This document shows positions 53,100-61,954 of a stretch of DNA of 64,000 bases, one piece after another. The notes below the pieces were generated by a model. That model was given only the letters and a program-made list of their open reading frames with translations. It did no database searches and had not been told where the DNA came from. The DNA lies in NCBI RefSeq assembly GCF_001570545.1, contig NZ_BBXD01000009.1:744001-808000 (forward strand), given 5' to 3'. This DNA comes from Herbidospora mongoliensis. Lineage in GTDB: Bacteria > Actinomycetota > Actinomycetes > Streptosporangiales > Streptosporangiaceae. How positions within the stretch are numbered: position 1 is the stretch's first letter; each line of letters opens with the position of its first letter. The position numbers and the translations under genes are program-made.

Positions 53100-54155
53100 T
53101 CAGTTCTCCTTCGGGGGTGCCGGCCGGGCGGTGATCCGCAGGTCCGGGCCAACGGGGACGACGTCTTCGAACTCCCACCGGTGGATCCCGCCGATGGTCT
53201 CCACACCCGCGTCGCCCAAGGCCGGCTTTCCCGAGCCGAGGAAGGCGGGGGCGAGGTAGGCGACGACCCGGTCGACCAGACCGGCACGCAGGAACGATCC
53301 CGCGAGCGTGGGGCCGCCTTCGAGGAAGACGCTGACGATCTGACGGTGGTGGAGTTCGGTCAGCAGCGCGGGGAGGTCGAGGCCGTGGGGGCCGCGCGGG
53401 ATGCGTACAGAATTCTCGAAGGGGACATCGACCCCGACGGCGAGCAGCGTCGGCGCGGCGCCGTCGAGCACCTTCGCATCCGGGGGTGTACGCCCCGCGC
53501 TGTCGACCACGACACGGACCGGCCTGGCGGTCTGGGGCCGGACCGTGAGGTGCGGATCGTCGGCCAGCACGGTCCCGACGCCGGCCATGATCGCGTCGTG
53601 CTGCCCGCGCAGCCGGTGCACGTCGGCGCGGGCCTCCGGCGAGGTGATCCACTGACTGGTGCCGTCGGAGGCGGCCGAGCGCCCGTCGAGGGTCGCGGCG
53701 AACTTCCACGTGACGAACGGCCGCTGCTTCCGCGTGTACGTCAGCCAGTGAGCGTTCCCCCGCTCCGCCTCCGCCCGCAGGACGCCGGTCTCGACGGTCA
53801 CCCCGTGGTCGCGCAGCCTTCTCAGCCCACCGGCCGCGACGGGATTGGGGTCGGGCACCGCGACGACGACGCGTTCGACGCCCGCCTTGAGCAGGGCCTC
53901 GGAACAGGGGCCGGTCCGGCCGTGGTGGTCGCAGGGTTCGAGCGTGACGTAGGCGGTGCCGCCCCGGGCCAGCTCACCGGCCTGGTCGAGCGCCCCGACC
54001 TCGGCGTGAGGCCCGCCCGCGACGGCGTGGAAGCCCTCGCCGACGACGGCGCCCTCTGCGGAGGTGATCACGCAGCCGACCACCGGATTCGGGCTCGTCG
54101 TGCCCTGCCCGCGCGAAGCGAGCTCAACAGCCCGGCGCATGAAGTGGTCGTCCAC
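53100..54155 (-). CDS. ribD: Bifunctional diaminohydroxyphosphoribosylaminopyrimidine deaminase/reductase
   Basis: Second and third steps of riboflavin synthesis. 351 residues: the zinc deaminase domain has HAEVGALDQAGE and TLEPCDHHGRTGPCSEALLKAG (His, Cys, Cys ligands). The reductase domain starts near residue 148 (RPFVTWKFAATLDGRSAASDGTSQWI) and ends with FLEGGPTLAGSFLRAGLVDRVVAYLAP. The GTG at 54155 has GGGAAGGGA upstream. First gene of the operon behind the FMN riboswitch. Confidence 0.96.
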   Translation of the reverse strand: MDDHFMRRAVELASRGQGTTSPNPVVGCVITSAEGAVVGEGFHAVAGGPHAEVGALDQAGELARGGTAYVTLEPCDHHGRTGPCSEALLKAGVERVVVAVPDPNPVAAGGLRRLRDHGVTVETGVLRAEAERGNAHWLTYTRKQRPFVTWKFAATLDGRSAASDGTSQWITSPEARADVHRLRGQHDAIMAGVGTVLADDPHLTVRPQTARPVRVVVDSAGRTPPDAKVLDGAAPTLLAVGVDVPFENSVRIPRGPHGLDLPALLTELHHRQIVSVFLEGGPTLAGSFLRAGLVDRVVAYLAPAFLGSGKPALGDAGVETIGGIHRWEFEDVVPVGPDLRITARPAPPKEN

Positions 54156-54241
54156 CCCGGTCCCTTCCCAACTCAGGGCTCCGGGGCATGGGCATGGAAG
54201 TGCCCAAAAACGGACGCACCCCGAAAAAGGGGCCTCGCCCG

Positions 54242-54371
54242 CCGCGTGCTGCCTCCCATCCGGACTTTCACCGTCGGTCCTGGAATTTCACCAGATCAAC
54301 CGGCCGATGGATTCGGCCGGGTCGCGGACTGTCACCGCCGGTTCGGATTTTCACCGACCCCGGAGCACGCA
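54242..54371 (-). ncRNA. FMN riboswitch (RFN element)
   Basis: On the minus strand, between closing arms GCGTGCT and AGCACGC, the conserved pieces GGTCGGTGAAAATCCGAACC, GGCGGTGACAGTCCGCGAC, GGTGAAATTCCAGGACC, GACGGTGAAAGTCCGGATG and GGGAGGCAGCACG appear in order. This is a full six-way RFN element. Downstream, before ribD (86 nt), lie two U5 tracts and a GGGCA/TGCCC hairpin, which could form the expression platform. FMN should lower expression of ribD to ribH. Confidence 0.97.
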
Positions 54372-54373
54372 AT

Positions 54374-54437
54374 GCTTGTTTCTTGCGGCAGATTCAAGAA
54401 CGCGAGCCACGGTCGGCCTTCGGCCGCCCGCATCTCG
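54374..54437 (-). repeat. Dispersed 60-bp repeat, copy F
   Basis: Directly upstream of the FMN riboswitch. On the minus strand it reads GAGATGCGGGCGGCCGAAGG..., CCGTGGCTCGCGTTCTTGAA, TCTGCCGCAAGAAACAAGC and aligns along its length with copy E at 5154-5217. It would lie in the ribD leader or promoter. The rest of the gap (54438-54508) shows no gene and no convincing promoter. Confidence 0.7.
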
Positions 54438-54508
54438 CTTCCTGATCAGCGTAAAGGCTGTTGCCTACGCAAGTTATTCCCAGTCTGCCACGAGGGTTCC
54501 GGGCGGCG

Positions 54509-55288
54509 TCAATGTGGCGCCGGTCGCAGTGCCCTCGGGACGGCGTTCAGGCCGGTCCGGACGGTACGCAGCGTCATCGTCGCCCACAGGTCCTCGACCG
54601 GGGTGGCGGGCAGGCCGTAGAGGCGGCGGGCCCATCGGGGCAGGCTCGCGAAGGCCACCGCGGTGATCCACGGGAAGATCGGTTTGATCAGGGTCAGCCG
54701 TGCCGGCAGGGGCGGGTTCAGCGACATCAGCCACGGGTTCGGGGCCTCGGGTACGAACCGGAGTCTCGGCCGCTCGCCCTCTATGTAGTCGCGCATCTCG
54801 CCCACCGAGTGGGGCACGTCATCGGGTGACAGGCCGACGACCTCGGCGGCGCGGCGCCATTCGTACACGAACTGATCGGCTTCCCGATCCGTGATGGAGA
54901 CCCCGGAGCGGCGGGCCGTCGACAGGTAGGAGTCGACCTCCCCGACGTGCACCCAGCGCAGCGAGTCGGGTTCGTCGAGGTGGTAGCGGTCGCCGACGTC
55001 GGGATCGTAGGCGGTCAGGGTCGCGTGGATCTTGCGGACCCGCGCGGCGGCCTTGTCCACCTCCTCACCCGTGCCGTAGGTGCGGACGCGGACGAACTCG
55101 GTCGTGCGCAGGAACCGTCCCCACGCCTCGGCGGGGTCGAGCAGCGCCGAGTTCTGGATCACCCCGCGCATCGCCCGGGGGTGGAGGCCCTGCAGCAGCA
55201 GGGCCCGGAAGCCGCCCACGAAGAGGACCGGCTCCGCCATCACCCGCCAGGTGACCGAACCGGGTCCGAACAGCCCGCTTTGGTCCAT
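54509..55288 (-). CDS. Oxygenase MpaB-like (DUF2236) family protein
   Basis: 259 residues with the family pattern: GLFGPGSVTWRVMAEPVLFVGGFRALLLQGLHPRAM (the His is conserved), a second conserved stretch RTTEFVRVRTYGTGEEVDKAAARVRKIHATL, and RWVHVGEVDSYL. Members are predicted haem or iron oxygenases, including the rubber oxygenase-like group; the substrate here is unknown. Starts nine bases downstream of the rpe stop, so probably co-transcribed with it. Confidence 0.88.
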   Translation of the reverse strand: MDQSGLFGPGSVTWRVMAEPVLFVGGFRALLLQGLHPRAMRGVIQNSALLDPAEAWGRFLRTTEFVRVRTYGTGEEVDKAAARVRKIHATLTAYDPDVGDRYHLDEPDSLRWVHVGEVDSYLSTARRSGVSITDREADQFVYEWRRAAEVVGLSPDDVPHSVGEMRDYIEGERPRLRFVPEAPNPWLMSLNPPLPARLTLIKPIFPWITAVAFASLPRWARRLYGLPATPVEDLWATMTLRTVRTGLNAVPRALRPAPH

Positions 55289-55297
55289 GGGGTCACG

Positions 55298-55957
55298 CTA
55301 CGCCCCTTCCGCCAGCGCACGAAGGGCCTGGACCGCCGCGGCGGGGTCGTCGCGGCCGTAGACGGCGTTCCCGGCCACGAACACGTCGGCGCCCGCCTCG
55401 GCGCAGCGCTCGATCGTGTCGTCGGACACCCCGCCGTCGACCTGGATCCAGATCTCCATGCCGTGCTTGGAGATCAGCTGGCGGGCCCGGCGGATCTTGG
55501 GCAGCACCCCGTCGATGAACCGCTGCCCGCCGAACCCGGGCTCCACGGTCATCAGCAGCAGCATGTCGATCTCGGGCAGCAGGTCTTCATAGGAGTCGAC
55601 GGCCGTCGCCGGGTTCAGCGCGAACCCCGACCGCGCGCCCGCGCTCCGGATGCCCCGCAGGGTGCGCACCGGCGCCTTGGCCGCCTCGGCGTGGATGGTC
55701 ACGCTCTGGGCGCCCGCCTCGGCGTAGCCGATCGCCCAGCGGTCGGGGTCTTCGATCATGAGATGACAGTCGACCGGGGTCGAGACCGCCTTCAGCAGCG
55801 ACTCCACCACGGGCAGCCCGAGGGTCAGGTTGGGCACGAAGTGGTTGTCCATCACGTCGACATGGAGCCAGTCGGCGGCGCCTTCGACCCGGGCGGCCTC
55901 GTCGGCCAAGCGCGCGAAATCGGCGGACAAAATGCTGGGCGAGATCTGTACGGCCAT
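55298..55957 (-). CDS. rpe: Ribulose-phosphate 3-epimerase
   Basis: Interconverts ribulose-5-P and xylulose-5-P; ribulose-5-P also supplies RibBA. 219-residue TIM barrel: [97 protein letters not shown]. Catalytic Asp residues lie in HVDVMD and VDGG. ATG 55957; the frame is open much further upstream as a shadow of the ABC gene. Confidence 0.97.
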   Translation of the reverse strand: MAVQISPSILSADFARLADEAARVEGAADWLHVDVMDNHFVPNLTLGLPVVESLLKAVSTPVDCHLMIEDPDRWAIGYAEAGAQSVTIHAEAAKAPVRTLRGIRSAGARSGFALNPATAVDSYEDLLPEIDMLLLMTVEPGFGGQRFIDGVLPKIRRARQLISKHGMEIWIQVDGGVSDDTIERCAEAGADVFVAGNAVYGRDDPAAAVQALRALAEGA

Positions 55958-56032
55958 GACGGAGGAGTCTACGCGGGAAGGTTTTGTGCCCTCATGAACC
56001 TGCGGATGATCTGCGCAAACTAACCTCGAACC

Positions 56033-56938
56033 ATGATCAGCGCAGCCGGCCTGACCAAGGTCTACGGCGGGAAGACCGCCCTCGACCACGCCGACTTCGC
56101 GGTGCGGCCGGGTGTGGTGACGGGCTTCCTCGGCCCGAACGGAGCCGGGAAGTCGACCGCGATGCGACTGATCCTGGGCCTCGACCGCGCGACCTCCGGC
56201 TCGGTCACCGTCAACGGGCGCGCCTACCGCGACCTGCCCGCCCCTCTCCGTGAAGTGGGCGCGCTGCTGGAGGCGAAGGCGTGGCACGGGGGGCGGTCGG
56301 CGTACGACCATCTGCGGTTCCTGGCCCGCACCAACGGCATCCCCAAGAGCCGGGTCGGCGAGGTGCTGGACATCGTCGGTCTGTCCGACGTCTCCGGGAA
56401 GCGCGCGAAAGGCTATTCGCTCGGCATGGGCCAGCGGCTCGGCATCGCCGCCGCCCTGCTGGGCGACCCCGGGACGCTGATGTTCGACGAGCCGGTCAAC
56501 GGGCTCGACCCCGAGGGCATCCTGTGGATCCGGCGGCTGATGCAGTCGCTCGCCGCCGAAGGGCGGACCGTCTTCGTCTCCAGCCACCTGATGTCCGAGA
56601 TGGCGGTCACCGCCGGGCACCTGATCGTCATCGGCCGCGGCCGGATCCTGGCCGACACCTCGATGAACGACTTCATCGCCGCCAACGCCACCAGCCACGT
56701 GCGGGTCCGCTCCCCCGAACGGCAGGCCCTCGGCCGGGTCATCGCCGGCCAGGACTGGCGCGCCGCCGCCACCGACGACGGCTCCATCCTCGTGTACGGC
56801 GTCACCCCCGCCGACGTCGGCGACCTGCTCCACCAGGCGGGCCTGCGGGTGCACGAACTCGCCTCGGTCCAGCCGTCGCTGGAGGAGGCGTTCATGCGGC
56901 TGACGGCCGACAGCATCGAGTTCCACGGGGGCGGGTGA
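56033..56938 (+). CDS. ABC-2 type transporter ATPase subunit
   Basis: 301 residues: Walker [24 protein letters not shown] signature [19 protein letters not shown] (LGMGQ variant of LSGGQ), Walker [19 protein letters not shown], switch [24 protein letters not shown]. The C-terminal extension is typical of drug or lipid exporters such as the CcmA/DrrA group. Substrate unknown. Stop and next start overlap (TGATG). Confidence 0.93.
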   Translation: MISAAGLTKVYGGKTALDHADFAVRPGVVTGFLGPNGAGKSTAMRLILGLDRATSGSVTVNGRAYRDLPAPLREVGALLEAKAWHGGRSAYDHLRFLARTNGIPKSRVGEVLDIVGLSDVSGKRAKGYSLGMGQRLGIAAALLGDPGTLMFDEPVNGLDPEGILWIRRLMQSLAAEGRTVFVSSHLMSEMAVTAGHLIVIGRGRILADTSMNDFIAANATSHVRVRSPERQALGRVIAGQDWRAAATDDGSILVYGVTPADVGDLLHQAGLRVHELASVQPSLEEAFMRLTADSIEFHGGG

Positions 56939-57711
56939 TGACCTTCGCGCGGGCCGTGGCCGGGGAATGGATCAAGGTCTGGACGGTCCGGTCGACGCTG
57001 TGGAGCATGCTGGCGACCGTCGTGGTGACCGTGGGGCTGTCGTCGCTGCTGGCGCTGGCGTACACGCTGTCGTACGACCGGCTCGGCATCCGCGCCCGGC
57101 TGGCCTTCGACCCGGTCGCCTACGGGCTGGCCGGGCTGAACTTCGGGGTGATCACCCTGGGCGTGCTCGGAGTGCTGGTGGTGTCGACCGAGTATTCGTC
57201 GGGGCTCATGCGGACGTCGCTGTCGGCGGTCCCCCGGCGCTCGAAGCTGCTGGCCGCCAAGGCCGTGGTGCTCGCCGTGATCGCGCTGGTCGTGGGGCTG
57301 ATCTCGTCGTTCCTGGCGTTCTTCGCCTCACAGGCCATCTTCGGCATGCGGCGGCTCGGGGCGGGGATCGGCGACCCGGAGGTGCTGCGCGCGGTGACCG
57401 GCGGCGGGCTCTACCTGATGCTGATCGCGCTGATCTCGCTGGGCGCGGGAGCGATCGTGCGGCACACCGCCGGGGCGATCACGTCGGTGCTCGGGGTGCT
57501 GTTCGTGGCCCCGATCTTCGGGGTGTTCCTGCCGGAGGACTGGGGGCGTACCGTCCAGAAGTTCCTGCCCCCGGCCGCCGGAAGCGCCATCCTGACCACC
57601 CGCGAGACACCGATCACCCTGCCTCCGTGGCAGGGCTTCGGCGTCTTCGCGGGCTACACGGCCTTGGTGCTGCTGATCGCTTTCGCCCTGTTCAGGCGCC
57701 GCGACGTTTGA
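56938..57711 (+). CDS. ABC-2 type transporter permease
   Basis: 257 residues with about six TM helices ([115 protein letters not shown]). The [19 protein letters not shown] stretch between helices 2 and 3 is typical of ABC-2 permeases. ATG 56938 overlaps the ATPase stop. The 3' end overlaps the convergent rsmB by 20 nt. Confidence 0.92.
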   Translation: MTFARAVAGEWIKVWTVRSTLWSMLATVVVTVGLSSLLALAYTLSYDRLGIRARLAFDPVAYGLAGLNFGVITLGVLGVLVVSTEYSSGLMRTSLSAVPRRSKLLAAKAVVLAVIALVVGLISSFLAFFASQAIFGMRRLGAGIGDPEVLRAVTGGGLYLMLIALISLGAGAIVRHTAGAITSVLGVLFVAPIFGVFLPEDWGRTVQKFLPPAAGSAILTTRETPITLPPWQGFGVFAGYTALVLLIAFALFRRRDV

Positions 57712-59101
57712 GCAGTGCCAGGAACATGCCGTCGGTGCCGTGGCGGTGGGGCCAGAACTGGGCGTAGGGACCGTCACCGAGCCCCGGAACCTCGGGCAGG
57801 AACGAGCGCGCGTCGAGCGTCTCGGCCAGTTCGGACATGTCGCCCACGACGGCCCGCGTCTCGGCGATGTGGGGTGAGCAGGTCACATAGGCGACCACGC
57901 CACCCGGCCGGACCGCCGTCAGAGCCGACCGCAGCAGCTTGCGCTGGAGCGCGGTCAGCTCGGGGATGCCACGCGGGTCGCGCCGCCAGCGGGCCTCCGG
58001 ACGACGCCGCAGCGCCCCCAGCCCGGTGCACGGAGCGTCGAGCATGACCCGGTCGAACACGCCCTCCCGCCAGGGCGGGTTGGTCGCGTCGGCCACCACG
58101 ACGGTGGCCTCCTTGGTCGCCTGCCAGGCCAGCCGCGCCCGGTGCTCCTGCGAGTCGCCCGCGAGCAGCCGCGCGCCGGTCTGCGTCGCCACCGCGTCGA
58201 GCAGGCCCGCCTTGCCGCCGGGACCGGCGCACATGTCGAGCCAGTTGCCGTCGCGGTCGTCGAGCGGCACCCGGGTCAGCGCGAGGGCGACGAGCTGGCT
58301 CGCCTCGTCTTGCACCGCCGCGCGCTGCTCGCCGATCGCCTTGAGCTGACCGGGGTCGCCCTCGGTCAGGTAGGCGCCGTAGGGCGAGTAGGGGGCGGGC
58401 TCGGCACCGGCGTCGACGAGCTCGTCGATGGTCGCCCGGCCGGGCCGCGCCACCAGGGCCACGCGGGGCCGCTCGTTGTCGGCCTCCAGGGCCTTGGCGG
58501 TCTCGTCGATCGACCCGCCGATCGCGTCGCGCAGCGCGACGACGATCCACTTCGGGTGGCTGTAGGTGATCGACAGATGGCCGATCGGGTCGTCTTCGAT
58601 CGGCGGCGCCACGGCCTTCAGCCACTCGTCGAGCGACCGCTGGCTCACCTTGCGCAGGATCGCGTTGGCGAACTTCGACGGACCCTGGCCGACCCGCAGC
58701 CGGACCAGGTCGATCGTGGCGCTGACGGCCGCGTGGGCCGGGATGCGGGTGCGCAGAAGCTGGTGGACGCCCAGGCGCATGGCGTCGAGAAGCGGCGGGT
58801 CGATCTCCTCCGGCGGGCGGTCGCTGCAGGCGGCGATCACCTCGTCGTAGGTGCCGAGACCGCGCAGGGTGCCGTAGGCCAGCTCGGTCGCGAGGGCGGC
58901 GTCGCGACCGGAGATGTCACGCTGCCGCAACATCTGCGGCAACAGGAGGTTGGCATAGGCATCGCGCTCGTCGACGGCCCTCATCAGGTCGTAGGCCGCG
59001 TTCCTGGCCTCGTCACGGACGGGTTTGGGGGGCCGCGGGGGGCCGCCGCGCCGACCGGTGGAGCGGGGCCGGCCCGTGGGGTTGTTGCCCCGGTTCGTCA
59101 T
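57692..59101 (-). CDS. rsmB: 16S rRNA (cytosine967-C5)-methyltransferase RsmB
   Basis: 469 residues. After a basic N-terminus comes a NusB-like RNA-binding domain (RNAAYDLMRAVDERDAYANLLLPQML ... GVHQLLRTRIPAHAAVSATIDLVR), then the m5C methyltransferase fold: QDEASQLVALAL, MCAGPGGKAGLLD (SAM), FDRVMLDAPCTGLGALRRRPEARWRR (catalytic PC motif), and VRPGGVVAYVTCSPHIAET (second Cys). Conserved next to fmt, as in most actinobacteria. Confidence 0.96.
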   Translation of the reverse strand: MTNRGNNPTGRPRSTGRRGGPPRPPKPVRDEARNAAYDLMRAVDERDAYANLLLPQMLRQRDISGRDAALATELAYGTLRGLGTYDEVIAACSDRPPEEIDPPLLDAMRLGVHQLLRTRIPAHAAVSATIDLVRLRVGQGPSKFANAILRKVSQRSLDEWLKAVAPPIEDDPIGHLSITYSHPKWIVVALRDAIGGSIDETAKALEADNERPRVALVARPGRATIDELVDAGAEPAPYSPYGAYLTEGDPGQLKAIGEQRAAVQDEASQLVALALTRVPLDDRDGNWLDMCAGPGGKAGLLDAVATQTGARLLAGDSQEHRARLAWQATKEATVVVADATNPPWREGVFDRVMLDAPCTGLGALRRRPEARWRRDPRGIPELTALQRKLLRSALTAVRPGGVVAYVTCSPHIAETRAVVGDMSELAETLDARSFLPEVPGLGDGPYAQFWPHRHGTDGMFLALLKRRGA

Positions 59102-59149
59102 CTGGCGGTTGCCTTTGGTTGGTGGTGGCGAGCGATCATTCAGCGTAGC

Positions 59150-60076
59150 TCAGCCGAGGTGGTCGCCTTCCCCGATTCGGGCACCGCGGGCCCAATCGCC
59201 CGCCGTCATCGGCTTCTTCCCCTCAGCTTTTACCTCGCCGAGAAGGACGGGATGGCTGGCCGTCCCGGCCCACACGCGATTCTTCTGGACGCGCAGCTCA
59301 CCCGGCGCCAGCTTCTCGGCCTCCGGGGCGGGGGTGACGGCTCCGAGCTTGAGCCGGTGGCCGCGGAACTCGGTCCAGGCGCCGGGATTGGGCGTACAGG
59401 CCCGGATGAGCCGGTCGACCCGCAGCGCGGGCGTGGTCCAGTCGACCCGGGCGTCGTCGACCGCGATCTTCGGCGCCAGGCTGACGCCCTCGCCGGGCTG
59501 CGGCCGGGCTTCGAGGGTCCCGTCGTCGATGCCGTCGATCGTGGCGGCCAGCAACCCGGCACCCGAGTAGGCCAGCCGCTCCAGGAGTTCGCCGCTGGTG
59601 TCGCCGGGCCGGATCTCCTCGGTGACCACCCCGAAGACGGGCCCCGCGTCGAGCTCTTTCACGATCCGGAACGTGGCCGCACCGGTGATCTGGTCGCCGT
59701 GCAGCACCGCGTGCTGGACGGGGGCCGCGCCGCGCCAAGCGGGCAGGAGCGAGAAGTGCAGGTTGACCCAGCCGTGGACCGGGATGTCGAGCGCCGACTG
59801 CGGCAGCAGCGCGCCGTAGGCGACGACCGGGCAACAGTCGGGCGCGATCTCCCGCAGCCTCTCGAGGAACGCGGGATCGCCGGCCTTCGCGGGTTTCAGC
59901 ACCTCGATGCCCGCCTCGGCGGCGAGCTCGGCCACCGGGCTGGGGTGGAGTCTCCGGCCGCGCCCCGCCTGGGCGTCGGGCCGGGTCACCACGGCGACCA
60001 CCTCATGGCGCGAATCGAGCAACGCCCGCAGAGACGGCAGCGCGGTCTCGGGGGTGCCCGCGAAGACGAGACGCAC
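59150..60076 (-). CDS. fmt: Methionyl-tRNA formyltransferase
   Basis: Formylates initiator Met-tRNA. 308 residues: [16 protein letters not shown] at the start, the catalytic block [27 protein letters not shown] (Asn-His), and [23 protein letters not shown] with its Asp, then a C-terminal OB-like domain. GTG 60076 shares one base with the def stop (TAGTG), so the longer frame is not used. Confidence 0.97.
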   Translation of the reverse strand: MRLVFAGTPETALPSLRALLDSRHEVVAVVTRPDAQAGRGRRLHPSPVAELAAEAGIEVLKPAKAGDPAFLERLREIAPDCCPVVAYGALLPQSALDIPVHGWVNLHFSLLPAWRGAAPVQHAVLHGDQITGAATFRIVKELDAGPVFGVVTEEIRPGDTSGELLERLAYSGAGLLAATIDGIDDGTLEARPQPGEGVSLAPKIAVDDARVDWTTPALRVDRLIRACTPNPGAWTEFRGHRLKLGAVTPAPEAEKLAPGELRVQKNRVWAGTASHPVLLGEVKAEGKKPMTAGDWARGARIGEGDHLG

Positions 60077-60621
60077 TAGATGGCCCTCCCACCGGTGGCG
60101 TGCGGCGAGTAGCGCACGACGGGCGCCAGCCCGCTCCACTCGGCCTCCCGGACCGCCTTCATGGCGAGCTTGCGCTGCGCGGCGTCCATGCGGTCGATGA
60201 ACAGGATGCCGTCGAGGTGATCGGTCTCGTGCTGGAGGCACCGGGCCATCAGGTCGGTGCCCTCGATGGTGACCGGCTCACCGTGCATGTCGAAGCCCTT
60301 GGCGACCGCCCGGATCGCGCGCGGCGTCGGGAACGCCAGCCCCGGGAAGGACAGGCAGCCCTCGTCGCCGTCCTCGTCGCACTCCTCGCCCAGGTCGAGG
60401 ACGGGGTTCACCAGATGGCCGACGACGTCGTCGATGTTGTAGGTGAAGACCCGGAGCCCGACGCCGATCTGCGGGGCGGCGAGACCGGCGCCCGGGGCGT
60501 CCATCATCGTGTCGGTGAGATCCTTGACCAGCTTGCGCAGTTCCTTGTCGAAGGTCTTGACCGGCTCCGCCGGAGTGCGCAACACGGGGTCGCCGAACAG
60601 GCGGATCGGCTGAACTGCCAC
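60076..60621 (-). CDS. def: Peptide deformylase
   Basis: Removes the N-formyl group from new proteins. 181 residues; motif 1 [10 protein letters not shown], motif 2 EGCLSFPG (Cys metal ligand) and motif 3 QHETDHLDG (HExxH). In motif 2 the residue before Pro is Phe. The gene precedes fmt, so the start and end of the formyl cycle are coupled here. Upstream by 80 nt is the unknown-protein pair. Confidence 0.97.
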   Translation of the reverse strand: MAVQPIRLFGDPVLRTPAEPVKTFDKELRKLVKDLTDTMMDAPGAGLAAPQIGVGLRVFTYNIDDVVGHLVNPVLDLGEECDEDGDEGCLSFPGLAFPTPRAIRAVAKGFDMHGEPVTIEGTDLMARCLQHETDHLDGILFIDRMDAAQRKLAMKAVREAEWSGLAPVVRYSPHATGGRAI

Positions 60622-60701
60622 CAGAAGGCTCCTTGGACTAGGGATCGCTCCAGTTTAGGGGCGACCGCCGTCACCGCGTCCCGGTCTTGTCAGCCGTCGC
60701 G

Positions 60702-61931
60702 CTAGAGCGAGCGGGCCTTCATCGCGGTCTTGCGGGCGGCCTTGGCGACGACCACGTCGGGGTGGTGCTTGCCCAGCAGTTCGAGCACGGCCAGGGTGTC
60801 GGGATGGTCGGCGCCGCCCATGGCGGGCACCAGGCTGAGCAGGTCGTCGCCGAGCACGTCGAGGTCGCCGCCCTTGGCGGGCGCGCCCAGGTAGAGCAGG
60901 GCGGCCAGGGTGTCGACGGCCACCCAGGCGCCGTCGGTCTCGCCGAGAGCCGGAGCGTCGAAGTCGCGCACACCCAGCCAGGCGGCGGCGTAACGCCACA
61001 TCAGCGGCTCGTCGAGCGCCTCGCGCACAGCGGGAGAGGCCTCGGGACCGAGCTCCTCCAGGATGGTCCCGGCGGTGCCGCGCTGGGCGGCGTTGCCTGT
61101 CGCGGCGATCTTGATGAGGTCGCGGGCCGCCTCCTCGGGGGCCCGCCGCTCCAGCCACAGGCTGGCCGCGCTGGCCGACGCCTTCCCGGCGATCAGCGCG
61201 TCGATCAGCTCACCGGCGGTCAGCAGGGCCAGCCCCTCGATCTCGCTCAGCGACGGCGCGTCATGCCCTTCACGCAGCAGGTCGCGGCGCACCGCCCAGA
61301 CCCCGATCGGCGTCAGCCGCACCGAATCGGCCCCGGCCCGCTCGATCAGCCCGCAGTAGGCCAGCAGCTCCATCGCCGCGGCCAGCTCGGTCGGCAGCAC
61401 CAGGCGCAGCCGCCGCAGCTCGTGGAGGCCCGCCTCGCAGCCGACCTCGTGGGCCTGCAGGATGCCGGTCGTGAGCAGCGTCACCGACATGCCCTCACGC
61501 ACCGAGTACATGGTGGCCAGGATCTCGGTCAGGTGCTCGTCGACGACCTTCGACCCGGTCAGCCCGTGTTCGTCGGTGCGGTCGAGGACGTCCATGACGA
61601 CGCCGTCCCAGAACTCCATCGTGTCGCGGAACCCGGGCCCCGGCCGCGCGCCCTCAGCGGTGATCTCGGTCAGCCGGCCGTTGACCGCGACGATCCACAG
61701 CAGCCGCAGCCGGTCAGGCTTCAGACCCAGTTCCTGTACGACCTGAGCAGCGTCCCCAGGCAGCAGAGTGTGGTCGTCGGCGACGGGCCTGGTGCCCGTC
61801 CAGGCGGCGAGACGGACCGCGTCGCGAACCAGGGGAACCGACCGGACCTGAGCGGCGAGCTCGTCGTCGAGCGCCAGCTCGACCGGCGGAAAGGTGAGCA
61901 CGTCGCTGTCGAGGATCGCTGAACCTGGCAT
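60702..61931 (-). CDS. Protein of unknown function, related to its upstream neighbour
   Basis: Not recognised. 409 residues, cytoplasmic (no signal or TM helix), mainly helical by composition. The N-terminus PPVELALDDELAAQVRSVPLVRDAVRLAAW aligns with residues about 171-203 of the next gene's product (PPVRLAAPAEVAKMVREVPLLRDAHTVVAW). The end AVLELLGKHHPDVVVAKAARKTAMKARS matches VQVLELLGHTLPDRNAAKAARKAAFKARS there. A winged-helix-like patch AMELLAYCGLIERAGADSVRLTPIGVWAVRRD lies near the middle. No catalytic signature is apparent. It sits 23 nt after its relative and 80 nt before def. Confidence 0.8.
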   Translation of the reverse strand: MPGSAILDSDVLTFPPVELALDDELAAQVRSVPLVRDAVRLAAWTGTRPVADDHTLLPGDAAQVVQELGLKPDRLRLLWIVAVNGRLTEITAEGARPGPGFRDTMEFWDGVVMDVLDRTDEHGLTGSKVVDEHLTEILATMYSVREGMSVTLLTTGILQAHEVGCEAGLHELRRLRLVLPTELAAAMELLAYCGLIERAGADSVRLTPIGVWAVRRDLLREGHDAPSLSEIEGLALLTAGELIDALIAGKASASAASLWLERRAPEEAARDLIKIAATGNAAQRGTAGTILEELGPEASPAVREALDEPLMWRYAAAWLGVRDFDAPALGETDGAWVAVDTLAALLYLGAPAKGGDLDVLGDDLLSLVPAMGGADHPDTLAVLELLGKHHPDVVVAKAARKTAMKARSL

Positions 61932-61954
61932 TCCTGCAACTTACTCCACAGCAG